Below are positions 1 to 6,428 of a stretch of DNA of 9,711 nucleotides, piece by piece. The notes below the pieces were generated by a model that saw only the letters and a program-made list of their open reading frames with translations, made no database searches and was not told the origin of the DNA. Within the stretch, counting starts at the first letter, position 1, and every line of letters begins with the position of its first letter. Source of the stretch: Chloroflexota bacterium (GTDB lineage: Bacteria; Chloroflexota; Limnocylindria; Limnocylindrales; CSP1-4); the NCBI GenBank assembly GCA_015661135.1, contig JACVXW010000032.1:1-9711 (forward strand), given 5' to 3'. A program made the translations under genes and the position numbers.

Positions 1-726
1 GGCCAGCCCGCGGTCTCGGCGATCGTGAACGCGGCGACGCCGAGGATCATCGCGCCGATATTCTCGGCGGCAGTGGATTCAAAGAGGTCAGCGCCACGGC
101 CGGCGCAGTCACCGACGTTGTCGCCGACCAGGTCCGCGATGACACCCGCGTTGCGCGGATCGTCTTCCGGAATGCCCGCTTCGACCTTGCCGACGAGGTC
201 CGACCCCACGTCGGCTGCCTTGGTGTAGATGCCGCCGCCCAGCTGGGCGAAGAGCGCCACGACGAGGAACCCGGAGACGGCCCCGCCGCGCATCGCGACC
301 TGGACGGCCTCGACGAGGCTCCGCCGCGCTGCCGCGGCAGTTCGGACGTTGGACCGGACGCTGATCGTCATGCCGATGATGCCCGAGAGCATCGAGCACC
401 CGGCGCCCACGAGGAAGGCGATCGCCGTCATGATCCCGATCGGGGACCCGGCCAGGGCCGGAACGTCGGCAACGTCCTTGGTCTCGACGACGGCGATGAC
501 GATGCCGATGATCACCGCGCCGCCGAGGGCCAGCAGGCCGATCGTCGTGTATTGCCGGCGGACGAAGGCATCCGCGCCTTCGCGAATCATGTCCCCGACG
601 TCCTGCATCGCCTGGGGGCCCTTGTCGCGGGACAGCACGTCGCGCGCGAGGTAGAGGGCGAAGAGGATCGCAACGACGCCCGCCACGCGCCACGGGGACG
701 ATCAGTTGGAGCGCACTGGCATCCAT
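1..726 (-). CDS. hppA: Membrane-bound ion-translocating pyrophosphatase, N-terminal part, apparent frameshift
   Basis: This integral membrane enzyme hydrolyses pyrophosphate and pumps H+ (or Na+) across the membrane. About 235 N-terminal residues are visible; the family is usually 650-800 aa, so most of the gene lies off the left edge. Family motifs read clearly in one minus-strand frame: EGADAFVRRQY, NVRTAAAARRS, FAQLGGGIYTKAADVG, DLVGKVE, EDDPRN and DNVGDCAGRGADLFES, the last three being substrate and metal sites. The most likely start is ATG 724-726, giving MDASALQLIVPVA, the first half of helix 1. The remaining family sequence (GVVAILFALYLARDV) is in another frame, because a 7-bp tandem duplication at 681-694 separates the two. 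Removing one copy joins them perfectly. The only other start in the downstream frame is GTG 684-686, which lacks a ribosome site and cuts helix 1. The K+-dependence determinant lies outside the window, so the ion and subtype are open. Identity is very sure; whether the gene is intact is uncertain. Confidence 0.93.
681..694. repeat. Exact 7-bp tandem duplication inside hppA
   Basis: The plus strand reads CGCCACG twice in direct succession (CGTGGCG twice on the coding strand). Seven bases are not a multiple of three, so the duplication shifts the hppA frame. With one copy removed, the coding strand reads GTC CCC GTG GCG GGC GTC GTT, restoring a continuous hydrophobic first helix. Confidence 0.85.
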
Positions 727-740
727 AAGGCTGGTGTGTT

Positions 741-745
741 CCTCC
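741..745 (-). promoter_or_regulatory. Shine-Dalgarno site of hppA
   Basis: GGAGG on the minus strand lies upstream of the hppA ATG at 724-726. The 14-nt gap is longer than usual, but no other start codon lies closer in a usable frame. The ATG at 720-722 (in the downstream frame) meets TGA after six codons. Confidence 0.5.
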
Positions 746-885
746 AGGTGCTATGTCGAGGGTCGGGAGCCGGGCCCGCCGCGCCCGTGGCGCGACGCCC
801 GTCCGGGCGGAGTCAGGGATGTCGGCGGTGGTTCCGAATGGCGTGCGAACGACTTGGGCACACGCGCAAGCGGACCCTTCAGGCC

Positions 886-922
886 GCGCCGGAGTGTATC
901 AACGCGCGTTCCGACGGGTCAA
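886..922 (-). promoter_or_regulatory. Predicted housekeeping-sigma promoter for hppA
   Basis: On the minus strand TTGACC (917-922, five of six matches to the -35 consensus) is followed after 18 bp by TACACT (893-898). A TG one base upstream of TACACT makes it an extended -10. The start of transcription would be near 886, giving a GC-rich leader of about 160 nt before the hppA ATG. This is the best promoter match in the window and it separates hppA from the upstream gene. Confidence 0.55.
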
Positions 923-964
923 ATCCGCAGGGCCGGTCAGGCAATCCACCCGGCGCCCAGCAGC

Positions 965-3028
965 TCAGGGCAACCAGCGGGCGAACGTACCCTCGAACGC
1001 GAGCTGGACGACCGTTACGGACGCAAGGTCGATCGCCCAGATGCCGTCCCCACGCGTCGGCGTCGCCTCGTCCGTCCGCCCGATGAGTAGCGAGGCATCG
1101 TTCGGCGAAAAGGCCGGCCAGCGGTCGTCAAACCCAGGGCTTGCGCCGAGATCGACGAACGAGGGGGCTCCAGCAGCCATGAGCCAGATGCTCGCCGGTC
1201 CACCGTCTGCGGGCCTCACCTGTACGGCGACCGCGGAGTCGGCTCCGACCGCGACGGGCCCCGTCGCGCCTTCCGTTCCCGCGATCCGGGCGACACTACC
1301 GCTCTGTGCCACGGTCCACAGGTCGGGCGTCCCGGAGAACGTCCCATCACTCGTCCCGATGCCGGACAGGACGAATGCACGGTGCCGGGGGGACCAGGCG
1401 GGAGCGGCGCTCCCCAGGACCGAGGTCGCCGTCGGCCCCCGGGCCTCCCCGGCCGGCCCGATGTCCACGACGGCAGCCGGACCGGCGGCCGGAACGATCA
1501 GCGCCCAGCGACCGGTTGGGTCGAAAGCGGTCCTGGACAGCCACTCGGGAATGGCGTCCGTGTCGCCGATGCCCTCCCCGCCCAGCTCGGCGGACCCCAG
1601 GTTGGGAGCACCGGAGCCCAACAACTGGCGCTCGTCACCCGGCTCGCCGGGCAACGGGACGAACCAGTAGCCAAGGTCCGAGCCGTCCACTCCGCGCCGC
1701 CCGACGATCACGGCACGATCGTCGGGGGTGAAGATCGGCGCGTACTCGAAGTGTGCCTCGTCGGACAGTCGCCGCGCCCCGCTCCCGTCGATGTCGGCGA
1801 TCGAGACCACCCCGCCGGCGGAGAACGCGACCCGAGCCCCGTCGTCAGTCACGTCGAAGCCCGAGACGGGGACCAATTCCGTCGTGAGCTGGCGAGCATT
1901 GGTTCCGTCGGGGTTCATGAGCCAGACGTTTCGGACCCCGGAGCGAGCACCCAGGAAGGCGATCTGGTTCTGCGCGGAGATGCTCGGCGACCCCGTGGTG
2001 AAGCTCCAGGTTCGGCCGGCCGCCACGACCGCCGGGTCGCCGAGGCTGGCCACGGTCGGGGCGATGGTCACCGTGTAGGTCGTGTGCGGCGCGAACCCGT
2101 CGTTCGGGAGGAAGACGAGCGTGTCCGGGTCGGCCGGCGCGGCGGGCGCTGCCGACTGCGGACGGTCGTCGGCGATGATTACCACCCGGATCTCCCCGTC
2201 CACGCTCGGCGCTATGTGGAACGCCGCACGGGCGCTGTCCGGATCGATCGGTCGGTCGAACCGCACGGCGACCGAGGTCAGGATCCCGACGCCTGCGACG
2301 CCGGCCGAGGGAATGGCGTCGATGACCGACAGCCCGGCCGCGACGGTGGTGAAGCGCAGACGATACGGGCCCTGCAGGCGATTGCCGCCGGTGTCCGCCG
2401 CGGTGCGGCCGATCGTCAGGGTGTAGCTGGTGCCGAAGGCGAGCGGTCCGGCGAAACTCAACCGAACCGTCTCGCCGCTCCACGCCACATCGAGGGCTGC
2501 CGCCGGCTCGATCCGGAGCGCGGCCTCGACCGAGGTCGTGTCCATGAGCCGGTCGAAGGTCAGCTCCACGCCGCCGTCCACCGGGAGCCCGGTCGCCCCG
2601 TCGCCCGGGACGGCTCGAACGACAACCGGCGGTCCAACGGTCCGGAATGCCCATGCCTCCGGGACGGTCTCCGCGACGTTGCCGATCAGGTCCTCGAAAC
2701 CGGGCTCGATCCGCACGGCGAACGCGGTGTCCTCCGGCAACTGGGCCGAGGGCGTGAAGATCAGCATGGTGCCGTCCCAGGTGAAGGCCCCGGCGATGTA
2801 CGGCTCGATCCTGAAGCGCGACTCGACCGTTGCCGTCCGGACCGGCTCGCTGAACTGGATGTTGATCGCCGTCAGCGTCTGGGCAATGCGGTCGTCGCCC
2901 GCCGGAGAACTGAGGGCGATGCCGACCACGGCCGGCGCTCGCCGGTCCACAAGAGTCGCGTTGTACAGGACCAGCCCCAGGCCCACGAGCGCCACCGCGA
3001 CGCTCACGAGGGAGATCAGCCGGCGCAT
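965..3028 (-). CDS. Anchored or secreted protein with three Big_5 Ig-like domains and a TolB-like beta-propeller
   Basis: The protein has 687 residues and its function is unknown. Residues 1-22 have two arginines and a hydrophobic stretch (LISLVSVAVALVGLGLVLY) without an obvious cleavage box, so it may stay anchored in the membrane facing outward. Three SbsA-type Ig-like (Big_5) repeats follow at about 33-132, 133-229 and 230-346. Each has the family pattern FxxPxxxxSV.....F.....L...TxYTVTI and ends in a FRTV or FTT strand. From about 350 to the end there is a PD40/TolB-type propeller; its clearest blade is IAFLGARSGVRNVWLMNPDG at 356-375. Such domains usually bind proteins or glycans; no catalytic residues are recognisable. 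The start is ATG 3026-3028; in-frame GTG codons just upstream are alternatives and no clear ribosome site is visible. The same frame stays open to 3400, but that part is antisense to lepB. It is divergent from lepB. Domain calls are from pattern recognition. Confidence 0.85.
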   Translation of the reverse strand: MRRLISLVSVAVALVGLGLVLYNATLVDRRAPAVVGIALSSPAGDDRIAQTLTAINIQFSEPVRTATVESRFRIEPYIAGAFTWDGTMLIFTPSAQLPEDTAFAVRIEPGFEDLIGNVAETVPEAWAFRTVGPPVVVRAVPGDGATGLPVDGGVELTFDRLMDTTSVEAALRIEPAAALDVAWSGETVRLSFAGPLAFGTSYTLTIGRTAADTGGNRLQGPYRLRFTTVAAGLSVIDAIPSAGVAGVGILTSVAVRFDRPIDPDSARAAFHIAPSVDGEIRVVIIADDRPQSAAPAAPADPDTLVFLPNDGFAPHTTYTVTIAPTVASLGDPAVVAAGRTWSFTTGSPSISAQNQIAFLGARSGVRNVWLMNPDGTNARQLTTELVPVSGFDVTDDGARVAFSAGGVVSIADIDGSGARRLSDEAHFEYAPIFTPDDRAVIVGRRGVDGSDLGYWFVPLPGEPGDERQLLGSGAPNLGSAELGGEGIGDTDAIPEWLSRTAFDPTGRWALIVPAAGPAAVVDIGPAGEARGPTATSVLGSAAPAWSPRHRAFVLSGIGTSDGTFSGTPDLWTVAQSGSVARIAGTEGATGPVAVGADSAVAVQVRPADGGPASIWLMAAGAPSFVDLGASPGFDDRWPAFSPNDASLLIGRTDEATPTRGDGIWAIDLASVTVVQLAFEGTFARWLP

Positions 3029-3057
3029 CGGCACCACCGCCACAGACAGCCGGTCAC

Positions 3058-3074
3058 GGGGCGGGACGATAGCA
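3058..3074 (-). promoter_or_regulatory. Possible extended -10 promoter for the Ig-like/propeller gene
   Basis: TGC followed by TATCGT (3066-3071) on the minus strand fits an extended -10. It places the transcription start near 3058, about 30 nt before ATG 3028. No convincing -35 is visible. Confidence 0.3.
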
Positions 3075-3081
3075 CAGCCCC

Positions 3082-3087
3082 TATACT
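3082..3087 (+). promoter_or_regulatory. Possible -10 element of the lepB operon
   Basis: TATACT matches five of six -10 consensus bases and is the most AT-rich spot in the divergent region. Transcription would begin at about 3094-3097, a nearly leaderless start. No -35 is recognisable, as is common for GC-rich genomes with TAnnnT-type elements. Confidence 0.4.
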
Positions 3088-3091
3088 CCCG

Positions 3092-3114
3092 ACCCTGTGA
3101 GCCAAACCCTGTGA
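3092..3114 (+). repeat. 9-bp direct repeat with a five-codon mini-ORF ahead of lepB
   Basis: ACCCTGTGA occurs at 3092-3100 and again at 3106-3114. The GTG at 3097 opens a five-codon frame (VSQTL) whose TGA (3112-3114) overlaps the lepB GTG at 3111-3113 as GTGA. This may be chance or a leader peptide coupled to lepB. Confidence 0.3.
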
Positions 3115-3710
3115 CCCAGAAACCGGCGGTCGGTTGCCTGCTTGAGGTTCTCGAAACCCTCGTCCTCACGGTCGTCATCTTCTTCGGGATCCAGACGTTC
3201 GTGGCCCAGCCGTTCAAGGTGCAGCAGGGATCGATGGAGAACACGCTGCTCCCGGAGCAGTACGTGCTCGTCGACAAGCTTTCCCCCCGTTGGGACGCGT
3301 ACTCCCTCGGCGACATCGTGGTCTTCGAGCCGCCGGCCTCCTCATCGCAGGGTTCTGGCGTGCCGTTCATCAAGCGCGTGATCGGCGTCGGTGGCGACAT
3401 CGTCGAGGTGCGGGACGGCCTGGTCTACGTCAATGGCGTGCGGCTCGATGAGCCATATATCTTCCGGGGCACGGACGGTGTCCAGCAGCAGACGCTGGCC
3501 ACGCCGGGCGGCGCCACGCGCTGGGTCGTGCCTGAGGGCGCGCTCTTCCTGATGGGCGATCATCGCGAGGATTCGGCAGACTCGCGGAGCTTCGGAACGA
3601 TCGAGGTCGCCCATGTGGTGGGCCGGGCATGGCTGCGCTACTGGCCGTTCGACGAGCTCTCGATCCTCGAGGTCCCCCTCTACCCGGAGTTGGCGAGCCC
3701 GGCGCCATGA
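3111..3710 (+). CDS. lepB: Signal peptidase I
   Basis: This membrane-bound serine protease removes signal peptides from exported proteins on the outer face of the cytoplasmic membrane (family S26). The 199-residue product has one N-terminal helix (about 12-30) and all the family boxes. The catalytic serine is Ser41 in QQGSMENTLLP. VDKLSPRWDAYSLGDIVVF (54-72) follows. The catalytic lysine is Lys88 in FIKRVIGVGGDIVEV. GDHREDSADSRSFG (149-162) is the conserved late box, and the C-terminus is YWPF-rich. The start is taken as GTG 3111, which leaves a normal short cytoplasmic tail; no Shine-Dalgarno site precedes it, and the same frame is open further upstream only as antisense to the neighbouring gene. 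Its TGA overlaps the ATG of the next gene (ATGA at 3707-3710), implying translational coupling. Length is typical of compact Gram-positive or Chloroflexota-type enzymes. Function is very sure; the exact start is moderately sure. Confidence 0.95.
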   Translation: MTQKPAVGCLLEVLETLVLTVVIFFGIQTFVAQPFKVQQGSMENTLLPEQYVLVDKLSPRWDAYSLGDIVVFEPPASSSQGSGVPFIKRVIGVGGDIVEVRDGLVYVNGVRLDEPYIFRGTDGVQQQTLATPGGATRWVVPEGALFLMGDHREDSADSRSFGTIEVAHVVGRAWLRYWPFDELSILEVPLYPELASPAP

Positions 3711-4357
3711 GCCTGATCCTCGCGGGGGTGGCCCTCGCGGTGACGGTCGGGGCCGTGATCGCGGTGTCGACTCGAGAGGCTCGGGTGGCGCTCATCGGAC
3801 TCGTCGTCACGCTCGGGCTCGGCCCGTTCCTCGCCGACCCGCTCCCGGAACCGGCCGTGCTCGGGGTTCGGGTCATCTCCGGACTTCTCATCGTCTTCGT
3901 GCTGCAGGCCGTCGCGCGTGGTGACCATCGTGGTCTCGGTTCGCGCATCGGTTGGCCGGCCGAGGCACTGCTCGCCGGTGGTGCGGCGATCACCGGGCTT
4001 GCGCTGGGAGCCGGCCTGGGCGGCATCGCCGGCGGGGCGCCAGACCCGCCGGGCGGGCCCAACGACCTCCTGATCGCGCTGACCCCGGCGGGCCTGGGAC
4101 TGGCGGCGGGCCTTGGGAGCATGGCCGTCGGCCTGGCCCCTGCGCTCCTCGGGCGATCCGGGCTGCGGGTCGCGATCGGCCTCGTGGTTCTCTGCCAGGG
4201 CGTCATCCTCACGCGGACGGGCGCGGCCGGAACGCCCGGCTCGCTGGAACAGGTTGGGCTGGCCGGGCTCCTGCTGGCCCTCGGCATCGCGGGGGGCGTG
4301 CTCGCCGCGCGCGCCGTCCCGGCCGCTCCGTCCGGGTCGGAACTCCCCGTGCCATGA
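3707..4357 (+). CDS. Polytopic membrane protein, possibly NuoK/MrpC/HyfE-like
   Basis: I do not firmly recognise this 216-residue protein. It is almost entirely hydrophobic, with roughly six membrane segments at about 4-20, 26-43, 50-69, 85-108, 121-145 and 152-168, plus a last one at 184-201. Short loops and a Gly/Pro-rich stretch (APDPPGGPND, 111-120) separate the halves. The last three helices, the spacing and the total length resemble HyfE or NuoK/MrpC-type antiporter subunits, which sit beside NuoN/MrpD-like proteins as this one does. That reading rests on architecture and neighbourhood, not on a diagnostic motif; the intramembrane glutamates typical of NuoK are not evident. It overlaps lepB by ATGA at its start and the next gene by ATGA at its end, so the three products are probably made together. 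Confidence 0.85.
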   Translation: MSLILAGVALAVTVGAVIAVSTREARVALIGLVVTLGLGPFLADPLPEPAVLGVRVISGLLIVFVLQAVARGDHRGLGSRIGWPAEALLAGGAAITGLALGAGLGGIAGGAPDPPGGPNDLLIALTPAGLGLAAGLGSMAVGLAPALLGRSGLRVAIGLVVLCQGVILTRTGAAGTPGSLEQVGLAGLLLALGIAGGVLAARAVPAAPSGSELPVP

Positions 4358-5868
4358 GCGTCCTGCTGCTCGCGGCGATCGCGATCCCCGGCGGGCTGCT
4401 GGCCATGCTGACCGCGGCCCGGCCGCGCGTGTCCCTGATCCTGGGTGGAGGCAGCGGCCTGCTCAGCCTGGTCGTGGCGGCGTCGATCCGAGCGAGCGAC
4501 ACCGTCCCGGTTGCAGGCATCGTGGTAGCCGGCTCGGACGGCCTTCGAACGATCGCCCTGAGCTGGGCGGCCGGGATCCTCCTGCTCGCCGTCGCCGAGG
4601 TTCTCGTGGGGCACACGGGACGGATCCTCGGCCCATCCCTGGTGGCCTTCGGCGCGAGCGTGGTGGCCGTGGCGGTCGCGGATGCCGGGCTCGGGTTCGC
4701 GCTGCTGACCGCCGGCGGCGTCGCGGCGGCGGTCGGGCCGCTGGTTGTGCCGGCTTCGGGCCGCGAACAAACAGCGCTCGGCTTGCGAGCCCTCCGGGCC
4801 ATGGCGGTCGCGGGCCTGACGGCCCTCCTCGCGGTCGCCTGGGGAGCGTCGCCTGCGGGACCCTTTGCCGCTGCCGACCCGCTCGGGGCGGTGGATCCGG
4901 CACTCGAGATGGGGCTCGGGCTCGGTTTTCTCGCGGTGGTCGCGGCGGTCGTGATCCGCCTCGGCGCCATTCCCGCCCATGCCTGGGCGGCCCGCTTCGC
5001 GGACTCGGCTCCAACGGCTGCCGTCCCGGCAACGCTCGGCTGGGGTGCGGCGGCGTTCGCGCTCGTAGCCCTGAGCTGGGTGGACATCACCATCGCGCCC
5101 ACCACGGCACCACTCGAGGGCGAGCGCACGGTCGTGGCGCTCGTGGCCGCGGCGAGCGTGATCCTGGGTGGGCTCGCGGCCATCCTGCGCGACGACATCG
5201 AGCACGTGCTCGGCTACTCGATCGTCCAGGATGCCGGGATTGCGCTGCTGGCCTTCTCAGCGTTTCGGCCGGAATCGGCATCAGCCGGCCGGGACTGGCT
5301 CGTGGGCATGGTCGCGGTCAAGTCGGGCCTTGCGGCATGGGTCCTCGTGACCCGATCAACGTTCGGGGTTCGCCGCGTCTCGGAACTTCGTGGCTGGGCG
5401 CGACGGTCCCCCATCCTGGGCGCGGGCTTCGTGATGGTCCTGATCGGCGCAATCGGCGTCCCGGGGATGGCGACGTTCACGGCCCGCGGTGTCCTGACGG
5501 AACTCGGCCTTGGGTCGCCCTTCGACCTGATCGTGCTGCTCGCAGCCTTTGCTCCCGTTGCCTACCTCGGCCGGATCCTCGTCATCGGCGTGGATCAGGT
5601 GTCCGAGCCGGTTCGGCTCGCCCAGGGTCTCGACGTTCGCGTCCGCGGGTTCAGCCCCGGGGGCTGGACCGGATCTGCCGCGGTTGCCGCCGTGCGAGCG
5701 TTGCCCGAGGCGACGCGCGCAAACCGGCTCGTGCTTGCGGCTGCGTCCGCGCTGCTCGTGGCAGCCATCGGACTCTCGGTCGCTGCCACGGGGCTGGTCG
5801 CCTCGTCCGATCCTCGGGCCGGTGCCGGGAGCGACCGGGAAGCGGCGCTGGTGGCAAGCCTCCGCTGA
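4354..5868 (+). CDS. NuoN/MrpD-like proton antiporter-fold membrane protein
   Basis: This 504-residue polytopic protein has about 13-14 membrane segments and resembles antiporter-type subunits of complex I, Mrp antiporters and group 4 hydrogenases (proton_antipo_M). Diagnostic stretches are IRLGAIPAHAWAARFADSAP (201-220, like the family's KxxxVPFHxWxPDxxxxAP), GGLAAILRDDIEHVLGYSIV (272-291, like GNLxALxQxxIKRLLAYSSI) and ELRGWARRSPILGAGFVMVLIGAIGVPGMATF (344-375). In the family, a Glu in helix 5 and lysines in helices 7, 8 and 12 carry protons. Here helix 7 has Arg202, the helix 8 position has no lysine (LGWGAAAF), helix 12 appears to have Arg378, and no glutamate is visible in the helix 5 region. 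Lys323 is an extra buried candidate. No other complex I or Mrp genes are present, so its partner and role are unknown. It overlaps the preceding gene by ATGA and ends convergently, 31 bp from ndk. Confidence 0.85.
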   Translation: MSVLLLAAIAIPGGLLAMLTAARPRVSLILGGGSGLLSLVVAASIRASDTVPVAGIVVAGSDGLRTIALSWAAGILLLAVAEVLVGHTGRILGPSLVAFGASVVAVAVADAGLGFALLTAGGVAAAVGPLVVPASGREQTALGLRALRAMAVAGLTALLAVAWGASPAGPFAAADPLGAVDPALEMGLGLGFLAVVAAVVIRLGAIPAHAWAARFADSAPTAAVPATLGWGAAAFALVALSWVDITIAPTTAPLEGERTVVALVAAASVILGGLAAILRDDIEHVLGYSIVQDAGIALLAFSAFRPESASAGRDWLVGMVAVKSGLAAWVLVTRSTFGVRRVSELRGWARRSPILGAGFVMVLIGAIGVPGMATFTARGVLTELGLGSPFDLIVLLAAFAPVAYLGRILVIGVDQVSEPVRLAQGLDVRVRGFSPGGWTGSAAVAAVRALPEATRANRLVLAAASALLVAAIGLSVAATGLVASSDPRAGAGSDREAALVASLR

Positions 5869-5899
5869 GGGCCTTGCAGCCCGCAGCCCGCGGCTCGAG
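5869..5899. other. Short convergent gap
   Basis: These 31 bp lie between the plus-strand antiporter-like gene and the minus-strand ndk. They contain a short repeated GCAGCCC motif and only a weak 4-bp inverted repeat (GGGC/GCCC). I cannot support a bidirectional terminator. Confidence 0.35.
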
Positions 5900-6361
5900 T
5901 CAGTCCGCCGGGGCGAGCACCCAGCGATCGATCTCCCGGGTGTATCCGCAGAGCTCGTCCGCGCTGAACCACATGGCGATTTCCGCGACGGCAGCCTCGG
6001 CGCTGTCAGAGGCATGCACCAGGTTCTGGGCGGTCTCGAGCGCAAAGTCGCCACGGATCGTGCCCGGTGCAGCGTCATGCGGGCGGGTCGCGCCGTTCAT
6101 CGTCCTGACCACGGCGATCGCATTCGGCCCTTCGAGAACGGCGGCGATCAGCGGGCCACTCGTGATGAACTCGACCAGGCCCCCGAAGAACGGCTTGGTG
6201 CTGTGCACGGCGTAGTGACGCTCGGCGAGCTCGCGGCCAACGGACATGAGCTTCAGGGCCACGATCCGCAGTCCGCGTTCCTCGTAGCGGGCCAGGATCC
6301 GGCCGGCGAGCAGGCGTTGGACGCCGTCCGGCTTGATCAGGACGAGAGTCTGTTCGGTCAC
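5900..6361 (-). CDS. ndk: Nucleoside diphosphate kinase
   Basis: This cytoplasmic enzyme moves the terminal phosphate of ATP to other NDPs through a phosphohistidine and so balances nucleotide pools. The 153-residue product opens with LVLIKPDGVQRLLAGRILAR, including active-site Lys10. It continues with KPFFGGLVEFITSGP, then APGTIRGDF with Arg103, and the catalytic His116 in NLVHASDS. The length is at the upper end of the usual 135-155 aa, with a short C-terminal extension (YTREIDRWVLAPAD). The start is GTG 6359-6361, placed by GGAGG at 6366-6370 and by the family N-terminus; the frame is open further upstream but without family sequence. It follows the TPR-like gene on the same strand after 67 bp and may be co-transcribed with it. 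Confidence 0.97.
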   Translation of the reverse strand: MTEQTLVLIKPDGVQRLLAGRILARYEERGLRIVALKLMSVGRELAERHYAVHSTKPFFGGLVEFITSGPLIAAVLEGPNAIAVVRTMNGATRPHDAAPGTIRGDFALETAQNLVHASDSAEAAVAEIAMWFSADELCGYTREIDRWVLAPAD

Positions 6362-6365
6362 GTTT

Positions 6366-6370
6366 CCTCC
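6366..6370 (-). promoter_or_regulatory. Shine-Dalgarno site that sets the ndk start
   Basis: GGAGG on the minus strand lies 4 nt before GTG 6359-6361. It is the clearest ribosome binding site in the window and fixes the GTG as start. Confidence 0.75.
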
Positions 6371-6428
6371 ATCGGGCGATGCGTTCAGCAGTCCGCGGCG
6401 CTCATGGTGCCGGGTCGACGGCGCCGTG

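Larger units (their letters stand above)
727..964. other. Intergenic region upstream of hppA
   Basis: These 238 bp separate the 3' end of the Ig-like/propeller gene from hppA, both on the minus strand. The region holds the promoter at 886-922, the GGAGG at 741-745 and a GC-rich leader with short inverted repeats, for example CGCCC/GGGCG at about 793-806. I see no convincing small gene and no T-tailed terminator for the upstream gene. ORFs crossing it on the plus strand have no family features. Confidence 0.5.

Noticed and set aside
109..726. 205-aa frame read straight through from the hppA ATG
   Set aside because: After the first 13 residues it is arginine-rich nonsense. The pyrophosphatase motifs are in the neighbouring frame beyond the duplication.
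727..886. Riboswitch in the hppA leader
   Set aside because: I could not match any known riboswitch consensus, and the short inverted repeats are expected by chance at this GC content.
1382..3100. 572-aa open frame on the plus strand
   Set aside because: It is antisense to the Ig-like/propeller gene, is arginine/glycine-rich, and has no recognisable domain.
3029..3400. N-terminal extension of the Ig-like/propeller frame up to 3400
   Set aside because: It is antisense to lepB. A proper membrane-targeting N-terminus begins at ATG 3028.
3430..5205. 591-aa open frame on the minus strand
   Set aside because: It is antisense to lepB and the two membrane genes, with highly charged low-complexity composition. 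The plus-strand genes have clear motifs and coupled starts.
5869..5899. Bidirectional terminator between the antiporter-like gene and ndk
   Set aside because: Only a 4-bp inverted repeat with a 6-nt loop and no T-tract is present.
4113..6215. 700-aa open frame on the plus strand
   Set aside because: It overlaps the antiporter-like gene and ndk in another frame, is arginine/glycine/proline-rich, and has no family motifs. It is a GC-bias shadow.
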